Shown: positions 8,787-15,178 of the stretch, piece by piece
Position numbering within the stretch: the stretch's first letter is position 1
Layout of the letters: each line of letters begins with the position of its first letter
NCBI GenBank assembly: GCA_034429475.1
Contig: DAOUGD010000025.1
Span: forward strand, 1-15,178
Reading direction: 5' to 3'
DNA from: JAKQHY01 sp034429475
GTDB taxonomy: Bacteria > Chloroflexota > Anaerolineae > B4-G1 > SLSP01
DNA length: 15,178 nt
Program-made: the position numbers and the translations under genes
The notes under the pieces: generated by a model
The model's database searches: none
What the model saw: only the letters and a program-made list of their open reading frames with translations
What the model was told of the DNA's origin: nothing

Positions 8787-8805
8787 GGCGGTTGATGGAG
8801 CCGCC
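8787..8805 (-). terminator. Weak GC hairpin after orphan antitoxin gene
   Basis: GGCGG (8787-8791) pairs with CCGCC (8801-8805), directly after the stop of the antitoxin gene at 8810. In the - strand sense it is followed by a C-rich stretch and only a short T run (CCCTTTTCC), so it is at best a weak terminator. Confidence 0.35.
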
Positions 8806-8809
8806 GAAT

Positions 8810-9082
8810 TTATGCTTTATGCGGTATCAAGTTGATTAACCCGCGTAAGGCTTGATTGACACTTTCGGAGTTAGGGAAATACTCGCGCACATCGGGGGCT
8901 AATAAGACCGCCCCTTCCTCCAGGGTAAAGTATTGGGTGGTGATGCTACCATCCTCTTGATGTATTTTGACTGTGTGCCCTTGTTGATAGGCGCGGCAAT
9001 ATTTTCCCCGTACCCCTTTTTTGCCACTGAAGTCATATTCCGGTAGCATGTTTGTTTCTATTTCATTCGGCTGAGTTTTCAT
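8810..9082 (-). CDS. Orphan antitoxin-like protein (BrnT partner)
   Basis: The 90-residue protein opens MKTQPNEIETNMLPEYDFSG and continues with GVRGKYCRAYQQG (about 23-35). It then has a strand pair (TVKIHQEDGSITTQYFTLEE) and ends DVREYFPNSESVNQALRGLI. The PEYDFS-plus-GVRGKY pattern and a C-terminal ribbon/helix-like segment fit small proteins found next to BrnT-type toxins in cyanobacteria and Chloroflexota; this is from memory of the family, not a search. Its ATG lies within the last codons of the brnT remnant, in the 20-nt overlap expected for a toxin-antitoxin pair. With the toxin broken it is an orphan, perhaps kept as a DNA-binding repressor or as a decayed remnant. Confidence 0.65.
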   Translation of the reverse strand: MKTQPNEIETNMLPEYDFSGKKGVRGKYCRAYQQGHTVKIHQEDGSITTQYFTLEEGAVLLAPDVREYFPNSESVNQALRGLINLIPHKA

Positions 9083-9198
9083 ACGCTTTCCGTTCCGTGA
9101 TGGTAGCCTTGCGGCTGCTGATAATACGGATCAGAATTCTTCTGTACGCACCATCAACAGTATACGACTCTGGTACCCATATAGATATACCGTGCATA
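9063..9198 (-). pseudogene. Truncated, frameshifted brnT-like toxin remnant
   Basis: In one frame the - strand reads YGYQSRILLMVRTEEF and then hits TGA. In the frame that ends at 9063 it continues LIRIISSRKATITERKAYEN. Joined, these give the C-terminal half of a BrnT/DUF4258-type toxin (strand RILLMV.TE, then IRIISSRKAT.ERKAYE), so a frameshift lies around 9130-9140. The N-terminal half is absent: the remnant meets the stop codon of the ATPase gene at 9199. I therefore read this as a toxin gene cut off by arrival of the ATPase gene and then frameshifted. The overlapping antitoxin ORF is intact. Confidence 0.7.
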
Positions 9199-11202
9199 TT
9201 ATGTGATAAAAGGAGACATTTTTTCAAGTAAATCCTGTGCCAACGCCTCAATTTGTAACACTTCTTGCTCTTTTATAGGATTCGCATGAGTATCAGCACG
9301 TCCAATTGTGTTTAATTGATCCAATTGAGTCTCAAATTTTTTTCTGTCATTTCCAAAGACATGGTTTATCAGATCCCATTCACGAATTGCTATTTCTTTC
9401 AAGTCTTTCAGGTAAAGAGCTTTACTTTCTCCATTGAAAATACTTGCCAAACTATGCCCCGCAAGAGTTGCTTGTTTCTCAGTACTGAATTTTGTTAATA
9501 CTTGCTGAAGTGCTTTACTTTCGCCATAACGAAATAATAATGCCCGATGTAAGACTACACGCAAATTAGGTTCAACAGAGTTGCGAGCTATTGAGATACG
9601 CGTCCAAAGTTTCAATTGTTCCGGTTCGGGTAGTTTATCATAAGCAGTTGGCATACTACTTGCTGCGAGGGCTTGAATTGCTTGTACCATTGATTTACCA
9701 TAAGTTGTCAAAAACCTTTTTAGCGTCTCAATAACAAATGAGAACTTTCCATTATCCTCTTGGATTATACGATACTCTAACAAATGTTCTAAAGCATCTT
9801 GTTGCTCTTCATGAACATATTGCACCCACTCTTGTTGGCCCTCAGCTAAATCCATCAAATATCCGAACTCGTCAGGATAATATTGTACTAATACAACCAA
9901 AATTTTAAGAATATCATTCCCTAATTGTCTATCTAACCAGTCTTGGCGTGAAGTGAATTCCTGCAACTTGACCACATCACCACTAGATTTGTCAGTTTTC
10001 TGACAAACTAAACTACTCGCTCTACGAATCAAATAAGGATGACCGCCAAACTGCTTGTATAGCCACTCATATACATTTTCCTCAAACGACAATCCCATAT
10101 AACGGCCTATAGTTCTGACCATATCTTTGACAGCATCTTGTTCTAAAGGCCATAGATAGAGTGGAGAGCCACCAAGCAGGATCGGATTATCTCTGTTATT
10201 GATCAATGGGACATCAAATATGTAGGGATTCACACCTGATACACCAAATGTAAGTTTACCCCCAGTCATTTGATGGACAGCTCTGACAGTGCCCCAAAAG
10301 TGCAAAAAGTCTTCACACCAGTGCTTCGCCGTGGCTATGTCGAAAGATATATTCTCTACTTCATCAAAAACGAGCAATATCCTCTCACTGCTTTGTTCCA
10401 CGACTTGATTTAACAACTTACCTTGTTGGGTGTAATCAGAAGAAGCCGGCATTTTTCTACCTGCGATTTGTTCACAAATCCAGCCAATCAAAGAATTCCA
10501 TCTTAAAAGATAGAAATCGGCAAGTTGACAATCTATATGGATCGTTTTGTAATTACCAAGACGGTTTAGATAACGTTCAACTGCGAAAAGAACTGATGTC
10601 TTACCAATCTTGCGTAAACCAAACAGTCCAAAATTCTGACCATTTTCTATTTTACCGACTATATCATCAATTAGGCTTTGTCTACCGAAGAAAAATCGAT
10701 CGGTTTGCAAACCAGATTGAAAATCAAACAAATCCCGCGTGTGTATATAACGTTCCAATCTGGTGTAAATAAACTGTGCATTAGACTTGTTTTCTAATTC
10801 CTGGCGTGAGAAAGGAATACTATAGACTTCAAACTCCTTTCCGAACCCTAGTTCATCGATATGTTGTACTGTGTTTGCATCATCTGTAATCAATATATTC
10901 CAAATAGGATGTACTCTATCCTTGTATCTATCCTGGAGTTGGGCAATATCATTCAATGATCTAGCCTGTACTTCAGGGTATGGTGCGTAAAGTACTAATA
11001 TTTCACTGGTTAGGCCATATCTTTGGGCAGGTTTCTCGTGAGCCCGTAGAAAGTAATAAGAATACTCACTGTAGTTTGTCCTCCATTTATCAGCTGAGGT
11101 GATTTCAAACACATCTCCAAAGTACTTCATAAATTGAGCCTCATTGGGATAGCAAGCAAAATGCTCACGTGCTTTTGGTGAACTACCGAGTATTTTTTCC
11201 AT
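9199..11202 (-). CDS. STAND-type ATPase with possible C-terminal HEPN domain
   Basis: This 667-residue AAA/STAND-family NTPase may act as a signal-sensing or defence protein. Residues 1-160 form an unrecognised N-terminal domain (SEILVLYAPYPEVQARSLND at 66-85). Then come FFFGRQSLIDDIV (170-182), Walker A GLRKIGKT (195-202), Walker B RILLVFDE (274-281, Asp280-Glu281), a sensor-like FGVSGVN (319-325) and the STAND-type GGHPY (386-390) starting a winged-helix region. Residues 535-645 are helical and resemble Swt1-type HEPN domains (SVEPNLRVVLHRALLFRYG, then LKEIAIREW). The catalytic-like segment is GRADTHANP, with Arg635-x3-His639; the usual motif is R-x4-6-H, so RNase activity is uncertain. GAGGAG precedes the ATG. 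The gene is strikingly AT-rich compared with its neighbours, consistent with horizontal transfer. A possible promoter in 11203-11353 is TTGATA with an AT-rich -10 region 17 nt on. Confidence 0.82.
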   Translation of the reverse strand: MEKILGSSPKAREHFACYPNEAQFMKYFGDVFEITSADKWRTNYSEYSYYFLRAHEKPAQRYGLTSEILVLYAPYPEVQARSLNDIAQLQDRYKDRVHPIWNILITDDANTVQHIDELGFGKEFEVYSIPFSRQELENKSNAQFIYTRLERYIHTRDLFDFQSGLQTDRFFFGRQSLIDDIVGKIENGQNFGLFGLRKIGKTSVLFAVERYLNRLGNYKTIHIDCQLADFYLLRWNSLIGWICEQIAGRKMPASSDYTQQGKLLNQVVEQSSERILLVFDEVENISFDIATAKHWCEDFLHFWGTVRAVHQMTGGKLTFGVSGVNPYIFDVPLINNRDNPILLGGSPLYLWPLEQDAVKDMVRTIGRYMGLSFEENVYEWLYKQFGGHPYLIRRASSLVCQKTDKSSGDVVKLQEFTSRQDWLDRQLGNDILKILVVLVQYYPDEFGYLMDLAEGQQEWVQYVHEEQQDALEHLLEYRIIQEDNGKFSFVIETLKRFLTTYGKSMVQAIQALAASSMPTAYDKLPEPEQLKLWTRISIARNSVEPNLRVVLHRALLFRYGESKALQQVLTKFSTEKQATLAGHSLASIFNGESKALYLKDLKEIAIREWDLINHVFGNDRKKFETQLDQLNTIGRADTHANPIKEQEVLQIEALAQDLLEKMSPFIT

Positions 11203-11353
11203 AAAGATTTCTCCTCACTAATGAACCCCAAATTCTCACAAGTTTCAGCGGACTAACATGATTTGTAAGGCACCCAAACATGATAATTCACCCATCACTG
11301 CATACCTTATCAACCTATCGCCTGTGCTCAGCAAATAACAACTCTAAATCTGA

Positions 11354-11605
11354 CTACAAAGGATAAGGCGCATAAACTGGCACGCGAATTTCGCGGATGG
11401 CTTTTTGCCGTCCCAGTAATGTTTCTTCGATAGTTTTTAGCACATTGGCAGCATAATAGCGCGTTCCACATTCTTGACACACACCGGCGGGCACATTCTC
11501 AATTAAAACATAGCCTTCCCCCCGCTTGCGATGTAGAGTAACGCGCGCTTCAACGATTAAACCACCGCAATATTCGCAGGTTTCACCTTCCCAAAAACCC
11601 ATCAT
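11354..11605 (-). CDS. YgiT-type zinc-finger antitoxin-like protein
   Basis: The 83-residue protein has the zinc-binding pair CEYCGG (C-x2-C) and CQECG (C-x2-C), about 30 residues apart, as in the N-terminal domain of MqsA/YgiT antitoxins. The C-terminal helix-turn-helix of full MqsA is missing; only a short helix (NVLKTIEETLLGRQKAIREI) follows. Tandem ATG codons at 11605 and 11602 follow AGGAG; the second has the better spacing, so the protein may be 82 residues. Upstream in-frame codons would overlap the preceding gene and are rejected. It follows the DUF4258 gene by 7 nt, the usual toxin-then-antitoxin order. It may repress the pair and neutralise its partner. Confidence 0.8.
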   Translation of the reverse strand: MMGFWEGETCEYCGGLIVEARVTLHRKRGEGYVLIENVPAGVCQECGTRYYAANVLKTIEETLLGRQKAIREIRVPVYAPYPL

Positions 11606-11612
11606 ACTCCTT

Positions 11613-11888
11613 TTAGTTAGTAGGATTATCTTCGTATACGGTGATGATACGAACTTTTTGAGTTTGCGTGATACGGCACACGATTCCAATCACGCGCCCA
11701 TCCAGGGTCTTTCCCACAATTTCATGTTTCTCTTCTTTGGGCCAGGTTTTTCTAATTTTGCCGGTCAATAGGCCATACTCGATATCATAGATGTCAAAAC
11801 CATACGTAGTTGCACGATCATCTGCATGTTCGGTGAGATAGTAAAGCCCACTGCGGATCAGCGCCTGGATCAGTGCAATGACACTCAT
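11613..11888 (-). CDS. DUF4258-type putative toxin
   Basis: The 91-residue protein looks like DUF4258, a small RelE/BrnT-like fold usually encoded before a YgiT-type zinc-finger protein. Recognisable parts are YYLTEHADDRATTYGFDIYD (17-36: the His-Ala-x-x-Arg region typical of the family), IVGKTLDGRVIGIVCRI and the final strand KVRIITVYE. The ATG at 11888 has AGGGTG six nt upstream and gives the family length; an open frame continuing upstream into the ferredoxin gene is ignored. It begins 20 nt after the ferredoxin stop codon, so it may be read through from the AOR operon. Toxin activity is inferred from family and pairing only. Confidence 0.78.
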   Translation of the reverse strand: MSVIALIQALIRSGLYYLTEHADDRATTYGFDIYDIEYGLLTGKIRKTWPKEEKHEIVGKTLDGRVIGIVCRITQTQKVRIITVYEDNPTN

Positions 11889-11908
11889 AATGACACCCTG
11901 TGGGCGCT

Positions 11909-12406
11909 TTATTTCTTCGGCCCCTGAATCTCCTCGTGAATCAACTCCCGCCGCGCCTTCTGCGCCCGTTGATCCGCCGTTGTCAATTCCAGCGCATCCT
12001 TCGGACACCAGATCACGCACTGCGGGCCGTCCTCCTTGTCCTGGCACTGATCGCACATTTCGGCCATCTTCGTCGCCGGATTGATGGAGATCGCGCCGAA
12101 GTCGCACGCCTCGATGCACCACGCGCAGCCGTCGCAGCGTTCAGCATCTACGTGGATGATGCCCGTTTCTGAATCCTGCGTCAGCGCGTCGCGCGTGCAG
12201 GCGATGACGCACGGCGCGTCCTCGCAGGTGCGGCACGCCACCGCCGTGATCAAAATCTCGTCCACGCGAATCGTGCGGATGCGGCTGCGGTACGTGTTGT
12301 ACTCCCCCGTCTTGGTGTAAGAGCAAATATACTCGCACAACTGGCAGCCGATACACTTCTCCGCGTCACACGCAATATAGGCATACTTGGATGTTGAAGT
12401 TACCAT
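11909..12406 (-). CDS. Four-cluster ferredoxin subunit of AOR
   Basis: This 165-residue electron-transfer protein is of the HycB/DMSO-reductase-beta type and is probably the direct electron acceptor of the adjacent AOR. Four [4Fe-4S] motifs are complete: C18/21/24/28 (CIGCQLCEYIC), C58/61/66/70 (CRTCEDAPCVIAC), C91/94/97/101 (CDGCAWCIEAC) and C118/121/130/134 (CDQCQDKEDGPQCVIWC). There is no Tat signal, so it is cytoplasmic. AAGGAG lies 6 nt before the ATG. It follows the AOR gene across a repeat hairpin and precedes the DUF4258/YgiT pair. BamC-like and AorB-like ferredoxins fill the same role in related operons. Confidence 0.93.
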   Translation of the reverse strand: MVTSTSKYAYIACDAEKCIGCQLCEYICSYTKTGEYNTYRSRIRTIRVDEILITAVACRTCEDAPCVIACTRDALTQDSETGIIHVDAERCDGCAWCIEACDFGAISINPATKMAEMCDQCQDKEDGPQCVIWCPKDALELTTADQRAQKARRELIHEEIQGPKK

Positions 12407-12420
12407 ACTATTCTCCTTGA

Positions 12421-12495
12421 GTTGCGAATAGCGAATTACGAATTACGAATTACGAGACTGCGTGTCTGTAATTCGTAATTCGTAATTTGTAATTT
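12421..12495 (-). repeat. Heptad-repeat hairpin between AOR and ferredoxin genes
   Basis: On the + strand, units GTTGCGA, ATAGCGA and three ATTACGA (12421-12455) face TAATTCG, TAATTCG, TAATTTG and TAATTTT (12469-12495). The stem 12435-12458 pairs with 12464-12486 with only one bulged G around a TGCGT loop, so it is a strong near-perfect hairpin. It starts at the base next to the AOR stop codon and ends near the ferredoxin ribosome-binding site. The 7-bp period and unit shape match the arrays at 1523-1684 and 14402-14515. Confidence 0.9.
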
Positions 12496-14382
12496 TCAGA
12501 CGCCAATCTCTTCCGCCACATCCTCCATCCCCAACTCAATCAGCTTCGCTTTGGGGATGAGGCCCTCTGGCGTCCAGCCTTTGGCGGCGTAGTAGAGGTC
12601 TTTGAGGTATTCCAGCTCTTCCTCGGTGACGACGTGCCCGGCGGAGGCACCCTCTTTCAGCGGGTCGTGATGCCAGCGGTAGGGCAGGTGATCGTCGCTG
12701 CGCGTCCAGCCCTCGCGGATGTTGAACGCCTTCTTGATGGTGTGCGCCCGCACGCCGATGAGGTCCACGGCGTCGTAGTCGAAATTCCAGCCGGTGGTGG
12801 CGTTGATGAGCGCCGCAATCGCCGGCCACGCGCCCGCCCGGTCGGCCTTACCGGTGAAGCAGCGGCGGATGAATTTGCACAGCGGCAGCGTGTCGTAAAC
12901 GGCGGCGTACTCCTCGGTGTCGGCGGCCAGCTTGCCGCGCGTCTCGTCCACGCTGAAGCGGTCTACCTCGCCCTGGATGTCCGGGTCGTAAGCCGCCGAG
13001 CGGTTGTGACAGCCGCCGCGCGTTCCCGCCGCCAGCCCCACGGAGAAAGTCTTGAGGCCGCGCGCGTCGTAGCCGGGGTTCTCCAGTCCCTTGATGTGCA
13101 TGGCCCACTGGTACGAAACCGTGCCGCGCTCCTTGTCGGTGCGGCGGCTGGCGATGCGCGTCCCCTCGGCCAGCAAGTCGCCGATGCCTTCTCGGTCGCG
13201 GATCATCTCGGCCAGCGTCACCGCCGCCTCCCCGTTGCCGAAGTTCGGCTCGAAGCCGTCCGGGTATTTGGCGCACTTGAAGTCTTCCTTCTTAAAGACG
13301 CCGCGCTCAAACGACTCCATCGCCCACGAAATCGTGACGCCGTTGCTCATCGCGTCCATCCCGCCCTTGTCAGCGATTTCGATCAGCTTGATCACGGCGT
13401 TCATATCGCCGATGCCCAGATTCGGCCCGTTGGCGTACAGACATTCGTACTCGATGCCCGTCATCGCCCCGGCGTAAAGCCCCTGATTGGCCGATGAGAC
13501 CTGCTCGCAGGCAATCGGGCATTGGGCGCAGGCGATTTTCTTGACCTTGTGGTGCTCCTCAAGGTACTCGCCGCTGACCTGCTCGGCCATCTCGAAGACG
13601 CCCTGCTGATAATTGCGCGTCGGCAGCAGGCCGATCTTGTTCATGTTAAGGACGTTGGTCGCGGTGCCCAGCATCCGATACTTCACGGTGTACGGCCCTT
13701 GCGCCTGCTGCGTGATGTCGAAGGACATCTTCATCAGCGTCTCCGGGTCGGCCACTACCACCCCCTTCGTGCCGCGCACCGAGAGCGCCTTGAGCTTCTT
13801 CGATCCCCACACCGCGCCGTGCCCCGTGCGCCCGGCCTGCCGTCCGTCGTTGGTGACGTTGGCGAAGCGCACCAGCTTCTCCCCCGCCGGCCCGATGGTG
13901 GCGGAGCGCACCTGATCGTCAATCAGCGCCTCGCGGATAGCCTCCTCGGTCTCGTAGGTGTCTTTGCCCAACAGCTTGCGCGCGTCGCGGAACATCACCC
14001 GGTCGTCATCAATAAACACGTTGACCCATTCCGCGCTCGCCCCGTGGATGACGATGCCATCCCAGCCGGTGCGCTTGAGCGCGACGGGGAACCAACTCCC
14101 GGAGAGACTGTCGCCCATGAAGCCGGTCAGCGGCGACTTCGACGCCAGCCCATACTTCCCGCCCACCGGCACCGGCGTCCCAGCAAACAGCCCGTTGGCG
14201 ATGCAGATGGGGTTATCCGGCGACATTGGATCGCAGCCCGGCTTGATATTCTCCCACAACAGCCGCGCCGCCATCGAAACCCCGCCGATGTAGAGCTTAT
14301 ACCATTCCTCCGACTTCCGCTCCGTCCAACTCTTGCGGTTGGTCAGATCAATATGAAGAATCCTGCCGCTATAACCGTACAT
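12496..14382 (-). CDS. aor: Aldehyde ferredoxin oxidoreductase family protein
   Basis: This is a tungsten (or molybdenum) bis-pterin oxidoreductase of the AOR family, which oxidises aldehydes to acids and reduces ferredoxin; some members (BamB) reduce aromatic CoA esters instead. The 628 residues include the N-terminal MYGYSGRILHIDLT, the pterin-binding region GRTGHGAVWGSKKLKAL (about 184-200), [4Fe-4S] ligands C285-x2-C288-x3-C292 and C502, EYE at about 311-313, and the C-terminal HIKGLENPGYDARG (about 429-442) and RGGCHNRS. Spacing closely follows Pyrococcus AOR. ATG at 14382 is chosen because AGGAGG precedes it by 6 nt; a TTG two codons upstream abuts the Shine-Dalgarno. Substrate cannot be deduced. 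It lies after moaD-like and before the ferredoxin. Confidence 0.95.
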   Translation of the reverse strand: MYGYSGRILHIDLTNRKSWTERKSEEWYKLYIGGVSMAARLLWENIKPGCDPMSPDNPICIANGLFAGTPVPVGGKYGLASKSPLTGFMGDSLSGSWFPVALKRTGWDGIVIHGASAEWVNVFIDDDRVMFRDARKLLGKDTYETEEAIREALIDDQVRSATIGPAGEKLVRFANVTNDGRQAGRTGHGAVWGSKKLKALSVRGTKGVVVADPETLMKMSFDITQQAQGPYTVKYRMLGTATNVLNMNKIGLLPTRNYQQGVFEMAEQVSGEYLEEHHKVKKIACAQCPIACEQVSSANQGLYAGAMTGIEYECLYANGPNLGIGDMNAVIKLIEIADKGGMDAMSNGVTISWAMESFERGVFKKEDFKCAKYPDGFEPNFGNGEAAVTLAEMIRDREGIGDLLAEGTRIASRRTDKERGTVSYQWAMHIKGLENPGYDARGLKTFSVGLAAGTRGGCHNRSAAYDPDIQGEVDRFSVDETRGKLAADTEEYAAVYDTLPLCKFIRRCFTGKADRAGAWPAIAALINATTGWNFDYDAVDLIGVRAHTIKKAFNIREGWTRSDDHLPYRWHHDPLKEGASAGHVVTEEELEYLKDLYYAAKGWTPEGLIPKAKLIELGMEDVAEEIGV

Positions 14383-14401
14383 AAACAACCTCCTAAGAAT
14401 T

Positions 14402-14515
14402 GCGAGTGAGGAGTGGCGAGTGAGGAGTGGCGAGTTGCGAGTGAGGAGTTGCGAGTGAGGCCCTTTTTTTATTCCTAACTCCTAACTCCTAACTCCTAAC
14501 TCCTAACTCCTAACT
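14402..14515 (-). repeat. Heptad-repeat element between moaD-like and AOR genes
   Basis: On the + strand, eight 7-bp units of GCGAGTG, AGGAGTG, AGGAGTT and GCGAGTT type (14402-14457) are followed by a T-rich spacer (about 14461-14473) and six perfect CCTAACT units (14474-14515). Read on the - strand the order is GAGTTAG units, spacer, then CTCACTC/GCAACTC-type units, identical in layout and sense to the element at 1523-1684. It begins 2 nt after the moaD-like stop and runs to the AOR ribosome-binding site. Confidence 0.9.
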
Positions 14516-14517
14516 CT

Positions 14518-14802
14518 TTACCCCCCGGCCAACACCGACATCAAAATGATCCGGTCGCCATCCTGCGGGGATTCATGCATCTGCGCGGCCTGGATCATAC
14601 GTTTGCCATTGAGATTGAATAGATTGGAAGGGTAAAACGTTGCCCCATCCGGCTGAATCACTTGCCCAATCAGGGTGGGGAACTTGACGCTGAGTAAGCG
14701 TACGAGGTCACGAAACGTAGTTCCTTCATTGAGATTTAGGGGGAGTTGGCGCGCCCCGGTCACAACCCTGGCGACGCCGTTAAACTCAACCATTACGTTC
14801 AT
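14518..14802 (-). CDS. MoaD/ThiS-family sulfur carrier protein
   Basis: This 94-residue beta-grasp protein ends in the diglycine LAGG that, in MoaD, is adenylated and thiocarboxylated to give sulfur to molybdopterin. The fold is visible as NVMVEFNGVARVVTG (strand pair), TTFRDLVRLLSVKFP (helix) and FNLNGKRMIQAA, with DGDRIILMSVLAGG at the end. ATG at 14802 is chosen because GGAGG precedes it by 5 nt; a TTG four codons upstream overlaps that site. As the gene directly before AOR it probably supports tungstopterin or molybdopterin synthesis for that enzyme. ThiS-like or other sulfur-carrier roles cannot be excluded. Confidence 0.9.
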   Translation of the reverse strand: MNVMVEFNGVARVVTGARQLPLNLNEGTTFRDLVRLLSVKFPTLIGQVIQPDGATFYPSNLFNLNGKRMIQAAQMHESPQDGDRIILMSVLAGG

Positions 14803-14833
14803 CCACACCTCCAACCTTACCCGACGCTCTCGT

Positions 14834-14862
14834 ATTGTATATCACAATCGCCTCAGGCGCAA
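14834..14862 (-). promoter_or_regulatory. Candidate promoter for moaD-AOR-ferredoxin operon
   Basis: On the - strand TTGCGC (14857-14862) is followed 17 nt later by TACAAT (14834-14839), about 32 nt before the moaD-like start. A perfect palindrome CGCCTCAGGCG (14849-14859) overlaps the -35 box and could be an operator. Confidence 0.5.
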
Positions 14863-14983
14863 AACAAAATCGGATGGAATATATTGAATCCAACGGAAAT
14901 CAAACAGTGGTGATCATCTTCATTGTCTTCTCTTTTCACGGCAAGTCAAGAGACAAGTCTCACATTTCCCGAAATGCGGACAA

Positions 14984-14992
14984 TGCTATAAT
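14984..14992 (+). promoter_or_regulatory. Extended -10 promoter for the membrane-anchored gene
   Basis: TGCTATAAT is a perfect -10 box with the TGn extension, 37 nt before the ATG at 15030. No good -35 box is seen, which suits an extended -10 promoter. A small inverted repeat GAGAC-AA-GTCTC (14950-14961) lies just upstream. Confidence 0.6.
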
Positions 14993-15029
14993 CAAACCAT
15001 CCTGCCGGTTTCACGCAAAGGGGGAGAAG

Positions 15030-15178
15030 ATGCCCAAACAAACCAAACGCTGCCGGATCGGCCTGCCTATTATGCTCCTCTCTGTAGGGGTATTCCTTGT
15101 CCTTATGGTTAGTCTGGCGCTATGGCGTGACCAGGCGGCGATGGCGACGGCAACCCTACCCCCAACCCCCACGTCCAC
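15030..15178 (+). CDS. Membrane-anchored protein, N-terminal part
   Basis: Only the first 49 codons are in the window. After a basic N-terminus (MPKQTKRCRIG) comes one hydrophobic stretch (about residues 11-31, LPIMLLSVGVFLVLMVSLAL), then a Thr/Pro-rich linker (TLPPTPTST) that continues past the edge. This looks like an N-terminal signal anchor leading to an extracytoplasmic domain. The ATG has GGGGGAG 4 nt upstream. The gene is cut by the window end and its function is unknown. Confidence 0.75.
   Translation, partial: MPKQTKRCRIGLPIMLLSVGVFLVLMVSLALWRDQAAMATATLPPTPTS

Noticed and set aside
9130..9145. Programmed frameshift in brnT
   Set aside because: The gene also lacks its N-terminal half, so decay is the simpler explanation.
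11889..12122. Upstream extension of the DUF4258 frame
   Set aside because: It runs through the ferredoxin gene in another frame; the ATG at 11888 gives the family length and has a ribosome-binding site.
14383..14388. TTG start two codons upstream for AOR
   Set aside because: It directly abuts the AGGAGG site, leaving no spacing; the ATG at 14382 is properly spaced.
13522..14409. 295-codon open frame on the + strand
   Set aside because: Antisense to the AOR gene and composed of low-information Arg/Leu/His-rich sequence.
14461..14470. T-run as a + strand terminator
   Set aside because: It is the spacer of a repeat array inside a - strand operon and no + strand gene lies upstream of it.

Overview
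The window reads as a GC-rich anaerobic bacterial chromosome, most likely a Chloroflexota (Anaerolineae-like) member. That placement is inference. It rests on a V/A-type ATPase in a bacterial setting, HdrABC and AOR-type redox genes, heptanucleotide intergenic arrays, and a membrane-anchored protein with a Pro/Thr-rich linker at the right edge. There are no rRNA, tRNA or phylogenetic marker genes to settle it.

Layout. (1) 1-2391, + strand: the end of a V/A-type ATPase operon, subunits B and D, separated by a heptad-repeat element and closed by a hairpin terminator shared with the convergent operon. (2) 8112 down to 2488, - strand: a heterodisulfide-reductase-type operon hdrA(-mvhD fusion)-hdrC-hdrB, then a RelE-type toxin and antitoxin, then a multi-cluster polyferredoxin. 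The Hdr genes overlap each other and the toxin starts on the base after the hdrB stop codon. (3) 8239-8751: a double PRC-barrel protein. (4) 8810-11202: an AT-rich island with an orphan antitoxin, a truncated and frameshifted brnT toxin remnant, and a 667-aa STAND-type ATPase with a possible C-terminal HEPN domain. (5) 11354-11888: a DUF4258/YgiT-type toxin-antitoxin-like pair. (6) 14802 down to 11909, - strand: a MoaD-like sulfur carrier, a tungsten/molybdenum aldehyde ferredoxin oxidoreductase (AOR) and its four-cluster ferredoxin. (7) 15030 to the end, + strand: the start of a membrane-anchored protein.

How they may work together. AOR would oxidise (or reduce) an aldehyde or other carbonyl substrate at a tungstopterin. 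Its ferredoxin would pass electrons on, and the HdrA FAD/MvhD module with HdrBC and the polyferredoxin could confurcate or bifurcate them. No hydrogenase (MvhAG), formate dehydrogenase or NuoEFG-like partner is present, so AOR is the local candidate electron partner. This resembles in outline the class II benzoyl-CoA reductase (Bam) complex, but the genes are arranged differently.

The most unusual features are three toxin-antitoxin-type loci embedded in or beside these redox operons, and a set of hairpin-forming arrays of 7-bp units that fill three gene junctions in the same sense relative to transcription, each beginning at the stop codon of the upstream gene.
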